Source of the DNA: Nonlabens sp. Ci31
GTDB taxonomy: Bacteria > Bacteroidota > Bacteroidia > Flavobacteriales > Flavobacteriaceae
Reading direction: 5' to 3'
NCBI RefSeq assembly: GCF_012974865.1
Contig: NZ_CP043633.1
Span: forward strand, 186,001 to 250,000
Length of the DNA: 64,000 nucleotides
A program made the translations under genes and the position numbers. Below the pieces are notes generated by a model. That model was given only the letters and a program-made list of their open reading frames with translations, ran no database searches and was not told the DNA's origin. Below are positions 8,326 through 17,420 of this stretch, one piece after another (the first letter of the stretch is position 1; each line of letters opens with the position of its first letter).

Positions 8326-10863
8326 CTAGTCAATTAACGCGAATTGAGTTAAGTGATGAAATACATGTTTACGCTCTAAGAGACTCCATTCATACTTACT
8401 CAAGTCACCAAAGACCGCATTTTTATGAGTCGCTTTGGGATTCTTTTTAAAGTACTCTAGATATTCCGTTCTAGCCTCAAGCATTGTTGCTTTGGCAGTT
8501 TCTAAGTCGGCGTGCTTTAAATCTTCCAGTGCACCATCTTTCATTAATGGCATTTTATGATTTGGAGGCATTTTATCATAATTCCACAAGGTTGCCGCTA
8601 CTTTTTCTAAGTATTCTTCAGGAGTAACTACTTCAAAGTCTTGGATTTCTCCACTGGCGATACGGTAACTCATTTCAAGATGTTCTACCATGTGCTGTGA
8701 AGTCATCGTTCCCCAATGAGGTTTTGAATCTGCTTTCAATTTTGATAAGGAAGATTTGATATAGCTCTCCGTAATTTCTGGAAAAACAGTTTGCTTTTTC
8801 TCCACCATAGTTAAGATAGTGGCAACAGCGACAAGTGCCGTAGCTTCCTCATCTGTCTTTCCGTTTTCATAATCTACTGGCTCTGCGTCAAAAACTTCTA
8901 CATACCATTTTACGATCCCAGATGGATGCTCTCGACCCGCTACATCACGTTCTCTTTTCTCTTTACAAGTGAGTCGTACATAAATCGTATCATTATGATA
9001 CAAAGGTCTTAAAAACCGAATGTCTTCTAGACCATAATTGGCACTTACGGGGCCTTTATTCGGATACACAAAAAGTCCTGCGGCTGCACTGATAATAAAG
9101 TAACCGTGAGCAGTACGCTTTTTAAAAATACTTCCTTCTAAACTAGTAATATCTGTATGGGCATAAAAATGATCCCAAGTAAGATTTGCAAAATTCTGAA
9201 TATCGTTATCTGTGAGTGTTCTTTTATGAGTCTCCAGACTCATCCCTGGTTTGATATCTTCATAATGGTAAGAAAACGGATGGTTCTCCGTTTTTTTGTA
9301 AGCTCCATTAGGTTGATAAATCCCAGTGATTTCAGTTAAGGAAGTGGGACTTCCTTGAACAGCACAGCGTTGCATATAGTGTTTGATACCGCGCAGTCCG
9401 CCCATTTCTTCACCGCCACCAGCTCTTCCTGGACCTCCGTGTACTAGTAATGGTAATGGCGATCCGTGACCTGTGGATTGTGGCGCACTATCTCTGTTTA
9501 AAGTTAATATTCTTCCATGAGATGATGCGGCGTTTATGGTGTACGCTTTTGCGAAAGCGTCATCACTAGTAACGACACTGCTCACTAAAGAACCTTTACC
9601 CATATGAGCCAGTTCTATAGCTTCCTCTATATTTTTATAAGGCATCAACGTACTCACAGGACCGAAGCATTCAATCTCGTGAACCGACGTGTTTTTAAAA
9701 GGCTGATCTTCTCGCATTAAAATAGGCGACATAAACGCCCCTTTTTGAGCGCGATCTCCTAAAACCTCTACCTCATCCAAGCTTCCATAGACCATGCTTG
9801 CCGTATTTGCTATTTTACTGATTTGATCCTTTACCGCAGTTTTTTGATTCTCATTGATCAGGGCACCCATACGAGTTTCTCTTAATAATGGATCTCCTAT
9901 TACCGTTTTAGAGAGTTGTTTTCCAAGAGCGATTTGCACGTCTTCCATCAGGTTTTCTGGAACCACTATTCTTCGTATTGCTGTACATTTCTGACCGGCT
10001 TTAGAAGTCATTTCTTTGCGGACTTCCTTTACAAATATGTCAAACTCTGGAGTCCCAGGAACCGCATCAAGCCCTAGAACTGAAGAATTCAATGAATCTG
10101 CTTCCATAGTAAATGGAACAGACTCTTCCAGCAAACGAGGGTGTGCCTTTAATTTTCTTCCTGTTTGTGCGCTACCGGTAAATGTGACTACATCTTGAGA
10201 GTTTACGGTATCCAAGATGTTTGTTGTCAATCCACTTAATAACTGTAAAGATCCTTCTGGTAATATTCCAGAATTGATGATTTCGCGTACAACAGCCTCT
10301 GTTAAAAAAGCGGTTTGTGGTGCTGGCAAAACCACCGCTGGCATTCCTGCCATCCAGTTGACCGCGCATTTTTCTAACATTCCCCAAACTGGGAAGTTGA
10401 ATGCATTGATATGTATAGCAACTCCTTTGCGAGGCACTAAAATATGATGCGCCATAAAACGACCTCCCTTAGATAAGTCTATAGGGTCGCCTTCTACCGC
10501 ATAAGACTGATCTGGAAACAACTTTCTCAAGCTCGCATTTGCAAACAGGTTACCAAAGCCGCCTTCTATATCTACCCAGCTATCTGCTCGAGTGGCTCCT
10601 GTTCTGTAACTTATTTCATAAAAAGCGGCTTTTCTCTTATTTAAATAAAGCGCTAACTTTTTGATCATGTTCCCACGTTGCTGGAAGGTCATGTCTCGCA
10701 AAACTTTTCCGTGATCACGACCGTATTGCAAGGCAGACTTTATATCCAGTCCTTCGGTGCTGGTAAGACCTATTACTTCACCAGTAATAGCGTCGTACAT
10801 GTTGCTTGCTGACTTCTCTTCTCCAGCTTGCCACTGGCCATTGATGTAACTTTCTAAGATCAT
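8326..10863 (-). CDS. paaZ: PaaZ, oxepin-CoA hydrolase / aldehyde dehydrogenase with an extra C-terminal DinB-like domain
   Basis: An 845-residue protein; E. coli PaaZ is about 681. Residues 1-515 are an aldehyde dehydrogenase with Asn156 (NFP), FTGSAQTG at 228-235, general base Glu254 and nucleophile Cys293 (GQKCTAIRR). About 530-690 is a MaoC-type hydratase (WDHFYAHTD) that opens the oxepin-CoA ring. About 700-845 is additional: WGTMTSQHMVEHLEMS and the ending HVFHHLTQFAL resemble the DUF1569/DinB-like family. It converts ring-opened oxepin-CoA to 3-oxo-5,6-dehydrosuberyl-CoA. A putative TetR-type operator lies 86 bp upstream of the start. Confidence 0.93.
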   Translation of the reverse strand: MILESYINGQWQAGEEKSASNMYDAITGEVIGLTSTEGLDIKSALQYGRDHGKVLRDMTFQQRGNMIKKLALYLNKRKAAFYEISYRTGATRADSWVDIEGGFGNLFANASLRKLFPDQSYAVEGDPIDLSKGGRFMAHHILVPRKGVAIHINAFNFPVWGMLEKCAVNWMAGMPAVVLPAPQTAFLTEAVVREIINSGILPEGSLQLLSGLTTNILDTVNSQDVVTFTGSAQTGRKLKAHPRLLEESVPFTMEADSLNSSVLGLDAVPGTPEFDIFVKEVRKEMTSKAGQKCTAIRRIVVPENLMEDVQIALGKQLSKTVIGDPLLRETRMGALINENQKTAVKDQISKIANTASMVYGSLDEVEVLGDRAQKGAFMSPILMREDQPFKNTSVHEIECFGPVSTLMPYKNIEEAIELAHMGKGSLVSSVVTSDDAFAKAYTINAASSHGRILTLNRDSAPQSTGHGSPLPLLVHGGPGRAGGGEEMGGLRGIKHYMQRCAVQGSPTSLTEITGIYQPNGAYKKTENHPFSYHYEDIKPGMSLETHKRTLTDNDIQNFANLTWDHFYAHTDITSLEGSIFKKRTAHGYFIISAAAGLFVYPNKGPVSANYGLEDIRFLRPLYHNDTIYVRLTCKEKRERDVAGREHPSGIVKWYVEVFDAEPVDYENGKTDEEATALVAVATILTMVEKKQTVFPEITESYIKSSLSKLKADSKPHWGTMTSQHMVEHLEMSYRIASGEIQDFEVVTPEEYLEKVAATLWNYDKMPPNHKMPLMKDGALEDLKHADLETAKATMLEARTEYLEYFKKNPKATHKNAVFGDLSKYEWSLLERKHVFHHLTQFALID

Positions 10864-10889
10864 AGTTTATTTGTAAATGGTTGTAATCT

Positions 10890-10905
10890 CGCTTTCGCGA
10901 AAGCG
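10890..10905. repeat. Iterated palindrome CGCTTTCGCGAAAGCG upstream of paaZ
   Basis: A perfect 16-bp palindrome 27 bp upstream of the paaZ start. The same 16-mer occurs at 17315, 27976, 35182, 48747 and 61146, with near copies elsewhere. Presence inside unrelated coding regions argues against a paa-specific operator. Confidence 0.95.
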
Positions 10906-10948
10906 TATACAGTAAACAAATACGAAAATACAAAAAGTGACTTGAACT

Positions 10949-10964
10949 ACTAACAATTGTTAGT
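10949..10964. promoter_or_regulatory. Putative TetR-type operator ACTAACAATTGTTAGT, paaZ region
   Basis: A perfect 16-bp palindrome, 86 bp upstream of paaZ. Its half-sites (ACTAACA/TGTTAGT, 2-bp spacer) are identical to the site at 36331-36346 upstream of paaE. It continues into TTTTG on the plus strand, so a TAGTTTTG -7-like box at 10961-10968 faces away from paaZ, toward 11113. Control of paaZ by a PaaR-like TetR repressor is inferred; no regulator gene is in the window. Confidence 0.72.
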
Positions 10965-11112
10965 TTTGAATTTAAAATAGAATGGCAACACACTGCTTTC
11001 GCTTTTTAACGAATATCTATTCCTTTAATAGAAAATACACGTTAAAATATAATAAACAATAGTTAACTAAAACTGCTACGATAATATATTTGCTCGTCAT
11101 TAGTAATATCAC

Positions 11113-11910
11113 ATGTACCTTTTCAAAATAGTTTGTTTTTTAGTTTTTGCAAATGCTTTTTTGGGTTACACCCAAGTAGGAATAGGCACACTAAATCCTG
11201 CGATAGGAACCCTGCTCCACATAGACGATGGAAGTGGTGCCAAAGGTGTTCAACTACCGAATGCTGAACTAATTGATTTAAATACTGTAGACCCATTGCC
11301 TACTGGAACAAAAATAGGAACCATGGTATTTAACTCCAATGCTTTTACAGGTAAAGGATTCTTTTACTGGAATGGTATTTTGTGGGCGGCGGTCCAGTTG
11401 TTTACCAACAGATCTACAAAATTTGAGCACGCAAAAGTAATAGAAATAGATCCAGCAGTGAATTTAAACCAAGCTGCTGCAACAGGTGGAGTAAATGTTG
11501 AAATTATGGACCGTATTGTTTTTACAAATAATGCAACACTATTTGTACCTGTCACAGATCCTAACGGAAGAGTCAATAGCGTACGAATAGCAAATGATGG
11601 TCGCTATAGGATAACGACCTACTTAGGACTTGAACAAGATTCTAATTTTACTGGCAGTACTGGAATTCAAGCGAGGATTAAGGTGACTAATTCTATCGGA
11701 ACAGTTCGTTATGAAGGCAGCTACCACAGAAGCACTGAAATGGATCAAAACGGAACTGGAGATGATGACGGTACTTTATATTTTACCGAGGTGATCGAAT
11801 TAAACAATTCTGATGTCATTGCTATAAATTGTACTGGTTTACAAGGCACTGCACCTGTATACCAACGTGACACCAACCAGTCTGCAATCATTATTGAAAA
11901 ATTGAGATGA
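11113..11910 (+). CDS. Secreted C1q/TNF-like surface protein
   Basis: A 265-residue protein with an N-terminal signal peptide (cleavage likely after LGYTQ) followed by the QVGIGTLNPAIGTLLHID motif seen at the mature N-terminus of many flavobacterial surface proteins. The middle reads TGTKIGTMVFNSN...GKGFFYWNG, a tail-fibre-like segment, and the last 150 residues look like an all-beta jelly roll. No T9SS sorting tail. A TATATTTG -7-like box lies at 11085-11092. It overlaps the downstream paralogue by 4 bp (ATGA), so the two form an operon. Function unknown; it and its partner break the paaJ-paaZ order on the opposite strand. Confidence 0.75.
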   Translation: MYLFKIVCFLVFANAFLGYTQVGIGTLNPAIGTLLHIDDGSGAKGVQLPNAELIDLNTVDPLPTGTKIGTMVFNSNAFTGKGFFYWNGILWAAVQLFTNRSTKFEHAKVIEIDPAVNLNQAAATGGVNVEIMDRIVFTNNATLFVPVTDPNGRVNSVRIANDGRYRITTYLGLEQDSNFTGSTGIQARIKVTNSIGTVRYEGSYHRSTEMDQNGTGDDDGTLYFTEVIELNNSDVIAINCTGLQGTAPVYQRDTNQSAIIIEKLR

Positions 11911-12677
11911 CATATATGAAATTACCATACCTTGTATTTTTTTTACTCTTTTTACCCTATACTACTTTTGCTCAAGTGGGTATAGGCACCGATACACCCG
12001 CACCTGGAACCGCTTTACATATCAAAGATATTACAGGAACTTCTGGCGTTTTATTTCCCAAGGTCAATATTGTAGACCTTACAACAGTCGCTCCATTACC
12101 TGCAGGTACTGAAAATGGAACCATAGTATACAATACCAATACCACTACTGGAGAAGGGTATTATTACTTTTTAGCTCCTAATTGGGAACCTATTTTTGGA
12201 ACTAAAGGCGGTATGGCAAAGTTTACCAATGCCCTCTCTTCCACTGGCTCTACTAATTTAAATGGGGGCGGAGCAAATGCTCAGATTTCTAGGAATACAG
12301 TTTTCAATGATAATGCAGTGATTTACCAAACGCCTGCGGCCACACCAAATACGGTAACAATAGGAGAAGCAGGAAGGTATAAAGTCATTGTAAACCTTTC
12401 CTTAGTAGCGACTTCACCTAACGCGACGCAGCGTCTTTTGGCAGTAGAAGGCAGGTTAAGGATTAATGGTATCATCACCGGTGGAATTTATAGAAGTAGT
12501 GAGATGATTTCTCCTAATTCTACGACTCCTGACTACGGCAGTATCAGCTTTACGGAAATTGTAAATTTAGCTGTCAATGACCAACTAACTGTATTTGTAA
12601 GTAGAACTCAAGATGCAGGAAACGTCTACCTAAGAAGTGCCAACACCTCTTCCATTTTTATAGAACGACTGGATTAA
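11907..12677 (+). CDS. Secreted C1q/TNF-like surface protein, paralogue of the preceding gene
   Basis: A 256-residue protein with a signal peptide (cleavage after FAQ) and the same mature start, QVGIGTDTPAPGTALHI. It shares with its neighbour the VDLTTVAPLPAGTENGTIVYN block, a central Gly/Tyr-rich stretch and a C-terminal beta domain ending in SSIFIERLD (the neighbour ends SAIIIEKLR). Start overlaps the upstream stop by 4 bp, implying translational coupling. Tandem duplication is the simplest origin. No enzymatic motif. Confidence 0.75.
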   Translation: MTYMKLPYLVFFLLFLPYTTFAQVGIGTDTPAPGTALHIKDITGTSGVLFPKVNIVDLTTVAPLPAGTENGTIVYNTNTTTGEGYYYFLAPNWEPIFGTKGGMAKFTNALSSTGSTNLNGGGANAQISRNTVFNDNAVIYQTPAATPNTVTIGEAGRYKVIVNLSLVATSPNATQRLLAVEGRLRINGIITGGIYRSSEMISPNSTTPDYGSISFTEIVNLAVNDQLTVFVSRTQDAGNVYLRSANTSSIFIERLD

Positions 12678-12724
12678 GTTTAACGATTACTTGAGGCAGT
12701 TGAACTGTTGGACGATGTACTATT

Positions 12725-13482
12725 TTACTTTTTAATAAATTTTAAAGTCTTAGAAGAGCTAGAATCGTGGAGGATTAGAAAATATAAGCCTTTACTAAGA
12801 GAAGAAATATCTATAAAATCTTTATCAGGTACAGTGCTCATTATCATTTTTCCCTCAAGATTGTATAGAAAAATTTGATGGATATCAGTCAAGTCCCTGC
12901 TATTTAAAAGCAATTTTTCTCCTATTCGATTTGCTGCTAATGAACTATCTAATGCTGCATAAAAATCTGGAGTTGATAATGGAGCATTGTTATATATCGC
13001 ATAATCACCATTCCCTTTAGTAATTCTTAAAGAAGTGCTATTTGCAATGGTGACGATCTTATAATCAAAATCTACAGGTGGATTATCTGACAGGAAAAAT
13101 TGAGAATACATGCCGCTGTAGCCTATTGAATCTAAGCAATCCTGATCAGTTACCTTAGGACCAGCAGGATTAGGATCACAGCAAAAGGCTAATGTCTGCG
13201 TTGCAAAGGGTAACGTCATAGAACCAAATATTGCATTTGGATATGAAAAATTTCCTCTGAACCAGGACATACGGACGTTTCAAATGAATAATCTGTGCCA
13301 GAATCTAAAAACCTGAGTTCTACATCATACGTAAGATATGTTATGCTAGATGGCAGATTAGAACTGCCGTTTATAAATAAATCCTGTAGAATCCAGTCAT
13401 TTGAAGTAAGCGCTAGGTTTTGTGCTAACAATGAACTACAACTAATTATAACAAGAATTAATGCTAAAAGTATTTTTTTCAT
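12725..13482 (-). pseudogene. Secreted T9SS protein gene split by a frameshift
   Basis: Two overlapping minus-strand frames belong together. Frame one (13482 down to 13216) begins MKKILLALILVIISCSSLLAQ, a signal peptide, and ends out of frame after SFETSVCPGS. Frame two (down to 12725) continues with SWFRGNFSYPNAIFGSMTLPF and ends in a type A T9SS sorting domain (YNLEGKMI...DISSLSKGLYFLIL...KTLKFIKK). The switch is near 13255-13270. Either a true frameshift or a sequence error; the join would give about 250 residues. Function of the family unknown. Confidence 0.72.
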
Positions 13483-13521
13483 AGGAGCAGCGCTTGTAAA
13501 GGATCTTTATAGATGTACTAA

Positions 13522-15930
13522 TTATTCTAAATTTATATCAATCACCTCATGAATTAGACGTCCCGACTTTGTAGTTCCTTCAACAATCAATTTAAAATTT
13601 GTCGAACCGTTGTAGGTGGTTGTAAAACGAACTGTTCCTGTTTTATCTAGAGACAGATTCCCCTTCCAATCCAAAACTCCATAGTCGTTATAAAAGTCTG
13701 AGTTTATAATACTATACTTAGGTGTGTAAAACTCTTTGGGTTTACTAAAATGAATAGGGAAATCATAAGCTGATTCTTGATCGGCCATTGTACCTCTTCC
13801 AAATTTAGGATCAGTGAATATTTTAATAATATCGCCATCACCTGGACGACTAAAACCAGGAGCTCCTATCCCATTTCTAAACACCTCAACATAATCCACT
13901 TTACCAAAAGTAAAGTTTTGTAAAATTGATATATCTCGATATATAGCGCCATCTATAACAATAACAGGTGGGCCGTTAGAACTCCTTCTTGTGTCCGTTA
14001 GTTTAAACTCACCATTATAATAACTAGTTGTGTACCCATAAGAATTTAAATAGGGAACTAATAATATACTGGATCTTTTAAAGTTATCAAAATAATCTAC
14101 CCTCCCACGACTTTTATCTTTAATGTTTTTCTTGCGTATCGCATCTACATCTATCACTATAGTGTCTAAAACTTCTGAATCAAAATAAAAAGGTTCAAAA
14201 GTCATTTTTTGAACAGGAGATATGGAATTTAATGTTTTCATTTGCTTATGAAACACTGGTATTTCTTGAGGTGAAAAATTAGGAATAACACTTGTGCTTT
14301 TCAGTTTCCCCGATTTTGGCATGTAACTAATCGTAAATTTTTCATCCTCCACTGGGAATAAACCGTTTACATCAAATGTTTCCTTATCCTTTTCTATTTC
14401 TATAAAACCCATTTTACTATATCGCATCAAATGGATCATAAATTTTCTTTGCCTCTTTTTTTGAATAGTTACCTGAGCACTCATTCCAGTTTCAAAAGGA
14501 TAATCGATTATAGGAGGACCTTCAAATATAGCATCCCAGTTATAAGAGCTCCAGCCCTGAGTTAACAATAAATCATCTAATTCAGATTTTTTCTTCCTAT
14601 TTAAATTTTTAAAATAGTAGGGTGCTTGTTCCACAACACCTCTTAAGTAAGGCTTTAAATAAACTTGAGCATATATACCCTCATTCTCTGTATATGATTT
14701 GGTGCTTTGGGGCAGAGTTGAAACACTTACATTACCATTAGTAATAGAGTCATTTTGAAATTGTTCAAATCTCAAAATGAATTTTAAACTATCTTGATCT
14801 TTTTTTACTGATGCGGTCTCTAAGTTGAGCTTAGAAAAATTTTTATAATTAAAAAATAATCTTTCTAATACAAGCTTATTTTCTTCATTAAAAACTGTAA
14901 TAATCTGTATTCCTTCACTCAGTTCTTTACTATTTATTTTAAAAATAGATTCCATATTTTTCATAACAACAGGTTGAACAATGCTAGATGAACCGTTATG
15001 AAACATGATTTTATACTCCTTTCCTTCCAATTGCGTAAAGGTTAATTGGTTTGTTTTTAATTGAACAATTACATCATTTTTAATACTGGAAACTGACAGA
15101 GCAACACCTTTGCTTTCTACTTTCGGAAAGGAAAATTCATATGGATTATTCTCTGAAATGACAATTGCTTTATAAGTTGCGTTTAACCTAGGTTGAATAT
15201 TTAACCTTCCTAAACCTAAATGATTGGTTTTAAAGTCAGAAATCTTGATATTATTTTCTAGTATAATTCCTTCGATATTTTTTACACCAAAACCTCTTTG
15301 GTCTTTGATCACAACACCAACAGTATTAATAACTCCTTCTACTAAATGCCCGCCTTCTGGCAGGAACTGTGCATCTATAGATGATTCTGTCCCTTCTTCA
15401 TAATTACTTTTCACTTCTTCAGGATCGACAACGGTAAAGCTAGTTTCAAAATGATTGTTCTCTTCTGGAAAATTTTTCAACCAGCTGGTATAAGCTCTAA
15501 ATGTGTAGGAACCCGAAGGGTAGTTTTCCGATATATCAAATTGATTACTGACCTGACCATTAAGAACTCTAAGCATCTTTACTTCTACCCTATTCTTATT
15601 ACTATCTAATATCTCGCAATACAAGGTGGTAGTAGATTCAGATGGTAATTTATTTTTTTTAACAAAAACATACGCGCTAAACGCGAGTGCTTCTCCTTTA
15701 ATATAAAGCCCTTTATTAAGGTGAACATACACCACTTCTCGAGGTAAGTTGGTATATTCAGAATAGGTTTTTTCTAAATCAATTGTACTAAGTGCTCTAT
15801 TTTGTTGTCCATACAATAAAGAGTTTCCTACTGTTAAAAAAACACTTACAAGGAGCCATTTTTTTATTTTTTGGACATTAAAACCAGAATTATAAAAAAT
15901 AGCGGCAAAAAGAATGTAGTTGAACTTCAT
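13522..15930 (-). CDS. Large secreted MG2-like protein with a TonB plug-like region
   Basis: An 802-residue protein with an N-terminal hydrophobic export signal (KKWLLVSVFLTVGNSLLYGQ, residues 23-42). After it come macroglobulin-like beta domains (VYVHLNKGLYIKGEALAFSAYV near residue 70, YPSGSYTFRAYTSWLKNF near 137-154) typical of Bacteroidota proteins annotated as carboxypeptidase-like or TonB-receptor plug proteins. A plug-like motif, PPVIVIDGAIYRDISILQNF, lies near 650-670. Probably exported to the periplasm or outer membrane; it has no barrel of its own. It follows paaJ on the same strand but a terminator at 16032-16070 separates them. Confidence 0.65.
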   Translation of the reverse strand: MKFNYILFAAIFYNSGFNVQKIKKWLLVSVFLTVGNSLLYGQQNRALSTIDLEKTYSEYTNLPREVVYVHLNKGLYIKGEALAFSAYVFVKKNKLPSESTTTLYCEILDSNKNRVEVKMLRVLNGQVSNQFDISENYPSGSYTFRAYTSWLKNFPEENNHFETSFTVVDPEEVKSNYEEGTESSIDAQFLPEGGHLVEGVINTVGVVIKDQRGFGVKNIEGIILENNIKISDFKTNHLGLGRLNIQPRLNATYKAIVISENNPYEFSFPKVESKGVALSVSSIKNDVIVQLKTNQLTFTQLEGKEYKIMFHNGSSSIVQPVVMKNMESIFKINSKELSEGIQIITVFNEENKLVLERLFFNYKNFSKLNLETASVKKDQDSLKFILRFEQFQNDSITNGNVSVSTLPQSTKSYTENEGIYAQVYLKPYLRGVVEQAPYYFKNLNRKKKSELDDLLLTQGWSSYNWDAIFEGPPIIDYPFETGMSAQVTIQKKRQRKFMIHLMRYSKMGFIEIEKDKETFDVNGLFPVEDEKFTISYMPKSGKLKSTSVIPNFSPQEIPVFHKQMKTLNSISPVQKMTFEPFYFDSEVLDTIVIDVDAIRKKNIKDKSRGRVDYFDNFKRSSILLVPYLNSYGYTTSYYNGEFKLTDTRRSSNGPPVIVIDGAIYRDISILQNFTFGKVDYVEVFRNGIGAPGFSRPGDGDIIKIFTDPKFGRGTMADQESAYDFPIHFSKPKEFYTPKYSIINSDFYNDYGVLDWKGNLSLDKTGTVRFTTTYNGSTNFKLIVEGTTKSGRLIHEVIDINLE

Positions 15931-16031
15931 AGAACGGATCTGGTTGATTAAAGATAAAATTTAACAACTATTATTCCAAATTTTTTTATGATGATCAAGA
16001 AAGCTTTTACCTTTATGCGGTTTAGAACATT

Positions 16032-16070
16032 AAAAAAGCCCCTAAAATAAGCAGTTTAGGAGCTTTTAAA
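16032..16070 (-). terminator. Rho-independent terminator after paaJ
   Basis: On the minus strand AAAAGCTCCTAAA pairs with TTTAGGGGCTTTTTT, ending in a T run. It lies 18 bp past the paaJ stop codon. Confidence 0.85.
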
Positions 16071-16087
16071 AAAATGTTTACAATATT

Positions 16088-17299
16088 CTAGCTCACATTT
16101 TCAATCACCATCGCATATCCTTGACCTACACCTACACACATGGTAATCAAAGCGTATTTTTTACCTGTTATTTGTAGTTGTAGTGCGGCGCTGTAAGCAA
16201 GACGTGTTCCTGTAACTCCAAGTGGGTGACCTATAGCAATAGAGCCTCCATTAGGATTGACACGTGGATCATCATCTGCAAGTCCCCAAGATCTGGTACA
16301 AGCGAGTGCTTGTGATGCAAAGGCTTCATTGAGTTCTATGACATCCATATCTTCCATAGTTAAACCCGCTTTTTCTAGTGCTTTGTTACTAGCGGCTACG
16401 GGACCTATTCCCATGATTCTAGGTTCTACTCCTACTACTGCACTACTTACTACTCTGCCGATAGGTTTTAGGTTGTATTTCTTAACAGCGTCTTCACTGG
16501 CGATTATGGTTGCTGCAGCACCATCATTTAAACCACTAGAGTTCCCAGCGGTTACAGATCCACCTTCTTTTTTAAAAGCTGGACGCAGCTTGGAGAGTAT
16601 TTCTTTAGTAGTTCCTGCACGTATAAATTCGTCCTCTTTAAAGATGATGGAGTCTTTTTTACGTTGGGGTATTTCTACCGCTACTATTTCCTTGGCAAGT
16701 CTGCCAGATTTTTGTGCAGCAGCAGCTTTTTGTTGCGACCATGCAGCAAATGCATCTTGATCTTCTCGAGAGATATCAAATTTCTCAACGAGATTTTCGG
16801 CTGTATTTCCCATGCCGTCCACACCGTACATTTCGGCCATTTTATGGTTGACAAATCGCCATCCAAAACTAGAATCGTACATCTTAGCATCGGTTCCAAA
16901 AGCACTGCTAGCTTTTGCAATAACCAGCGGTCCACGAGTCATGTTCTCCACGCCACCAGAAATAAAGACCTCTCCATCTCCAGTTTGTATGGCTCTGTGT
17001 GCATGAACTATCGCACTCAATCCAGAGCTGCATAACCTGTTCACTGTTTCTCCAGGAACGGTACTTGGCAAGCCGGCTAACAATCCAGCCATACGTGCGA
17101 CATTGCGGTTATCTTCTCCGGCTTGGTTGGCACAACCCATGATCACGTCTGCGTAAGCATCTTTTGGGATGTTGGGATTTCTTTCTACTAGAGTTTTTAT
17201 AACGTGAGCAGCAAGGTCATCCGGTCGTATCGTGGACAAGGTTCCTTTGTAGCTTCCTATAGGAGTTCGTACTCCGTCGATAATGTAGGTGTTTTTCAT
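16088..17299 (-). CDS. paaJ: PaaJ, 3-oxoadipyl-CoA / 3-oxo-5,6-dehydrosuberyl-CoA thiolase
   Basis: A 403-residue thiolase with nucleophile Cys90 (NRLCSSGLSAI), His358 in GHPLG and Cys388 in CVGVGQG, all in their usual places. In the paa pathway it performs both thiolytic steps, giving acetyl-CoA and succinyl-CoA. The protein starts MKNTYIIDGVRTPIGSYKG; a second, diverged copy of this start survives at 20023-20082, and possibly a five-codon piece at 24567-24581. The upstream neighbour was originally paaI plus a four-helix-bundle cassette, now displaced by inserted genes. Confidence 0.93.
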   Translation of the reverse strand: MKNTYIIDGVRTPIGSYKGTLSTIRPDDLAAHVIKTLVERNPNIPKDAYADVIMGCANQAGEDNRNVARMAGLLAGLPSTVPGETVNRLCSSGLSAIVHAHRAIQTGDGEVFISGGVENMTRGPLVIAKASSAFGTDAKMYDSSFGWRFVNHKMAEMYGVDGMGNTAENLVEKFDISREDQDAFAAWSQQKAAAAQKSGRLAKEIVAVEIPQRKKDSIIFKEDEFIRAGTTKEILSKLRPAFKKEGGSVTAGNSSGLNDGAAATIIASEDAVKKYNLKPIGRVVSSAVVGVEPRIMGIGPVAASNKALEKAGLTMEDMDVIELNEAFASQALACTRSWGLADDDPRVNPNGGSIAIGHPLGVTGTRLAYSAALQLQITGKKYALITMCVGVGQGYAMVIENVS

Positions 17300-17314
17300 G
17301 AGGTTGTTTTAGTC

Positions 17315-17330
17315 CGCTTTCGCGAAAGCG
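17315..17330. repeat. Iterated palindrome CGCTTTCGCGAAAGCG upstream of paaJ
   Basis: A perfect copy 16 bp upstream of the paaJ start, in the region where a leader or promoter would lie. Confidence 0.95.
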
Positions 17331-17420
17331 AATTCAAAAATACAACATCCTAATTTTTCAATTCCTATCCTCTTGTTTTTTCATATTAAAGAATTATTTT
17401 GCATATTTAAATCAAAGCTT

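Noticed and set aside
12725..13482. Programmed frameshift
   Set aside because: No slippery heptamer or downstream pseudoknot was evident at the switch, and the family is not known for recoding.
16257..17035. Long plus-strand ORFs opposite paaJ
   Set aside because: Shadow frames of a conserved thiolase; no signal, domain or start context.
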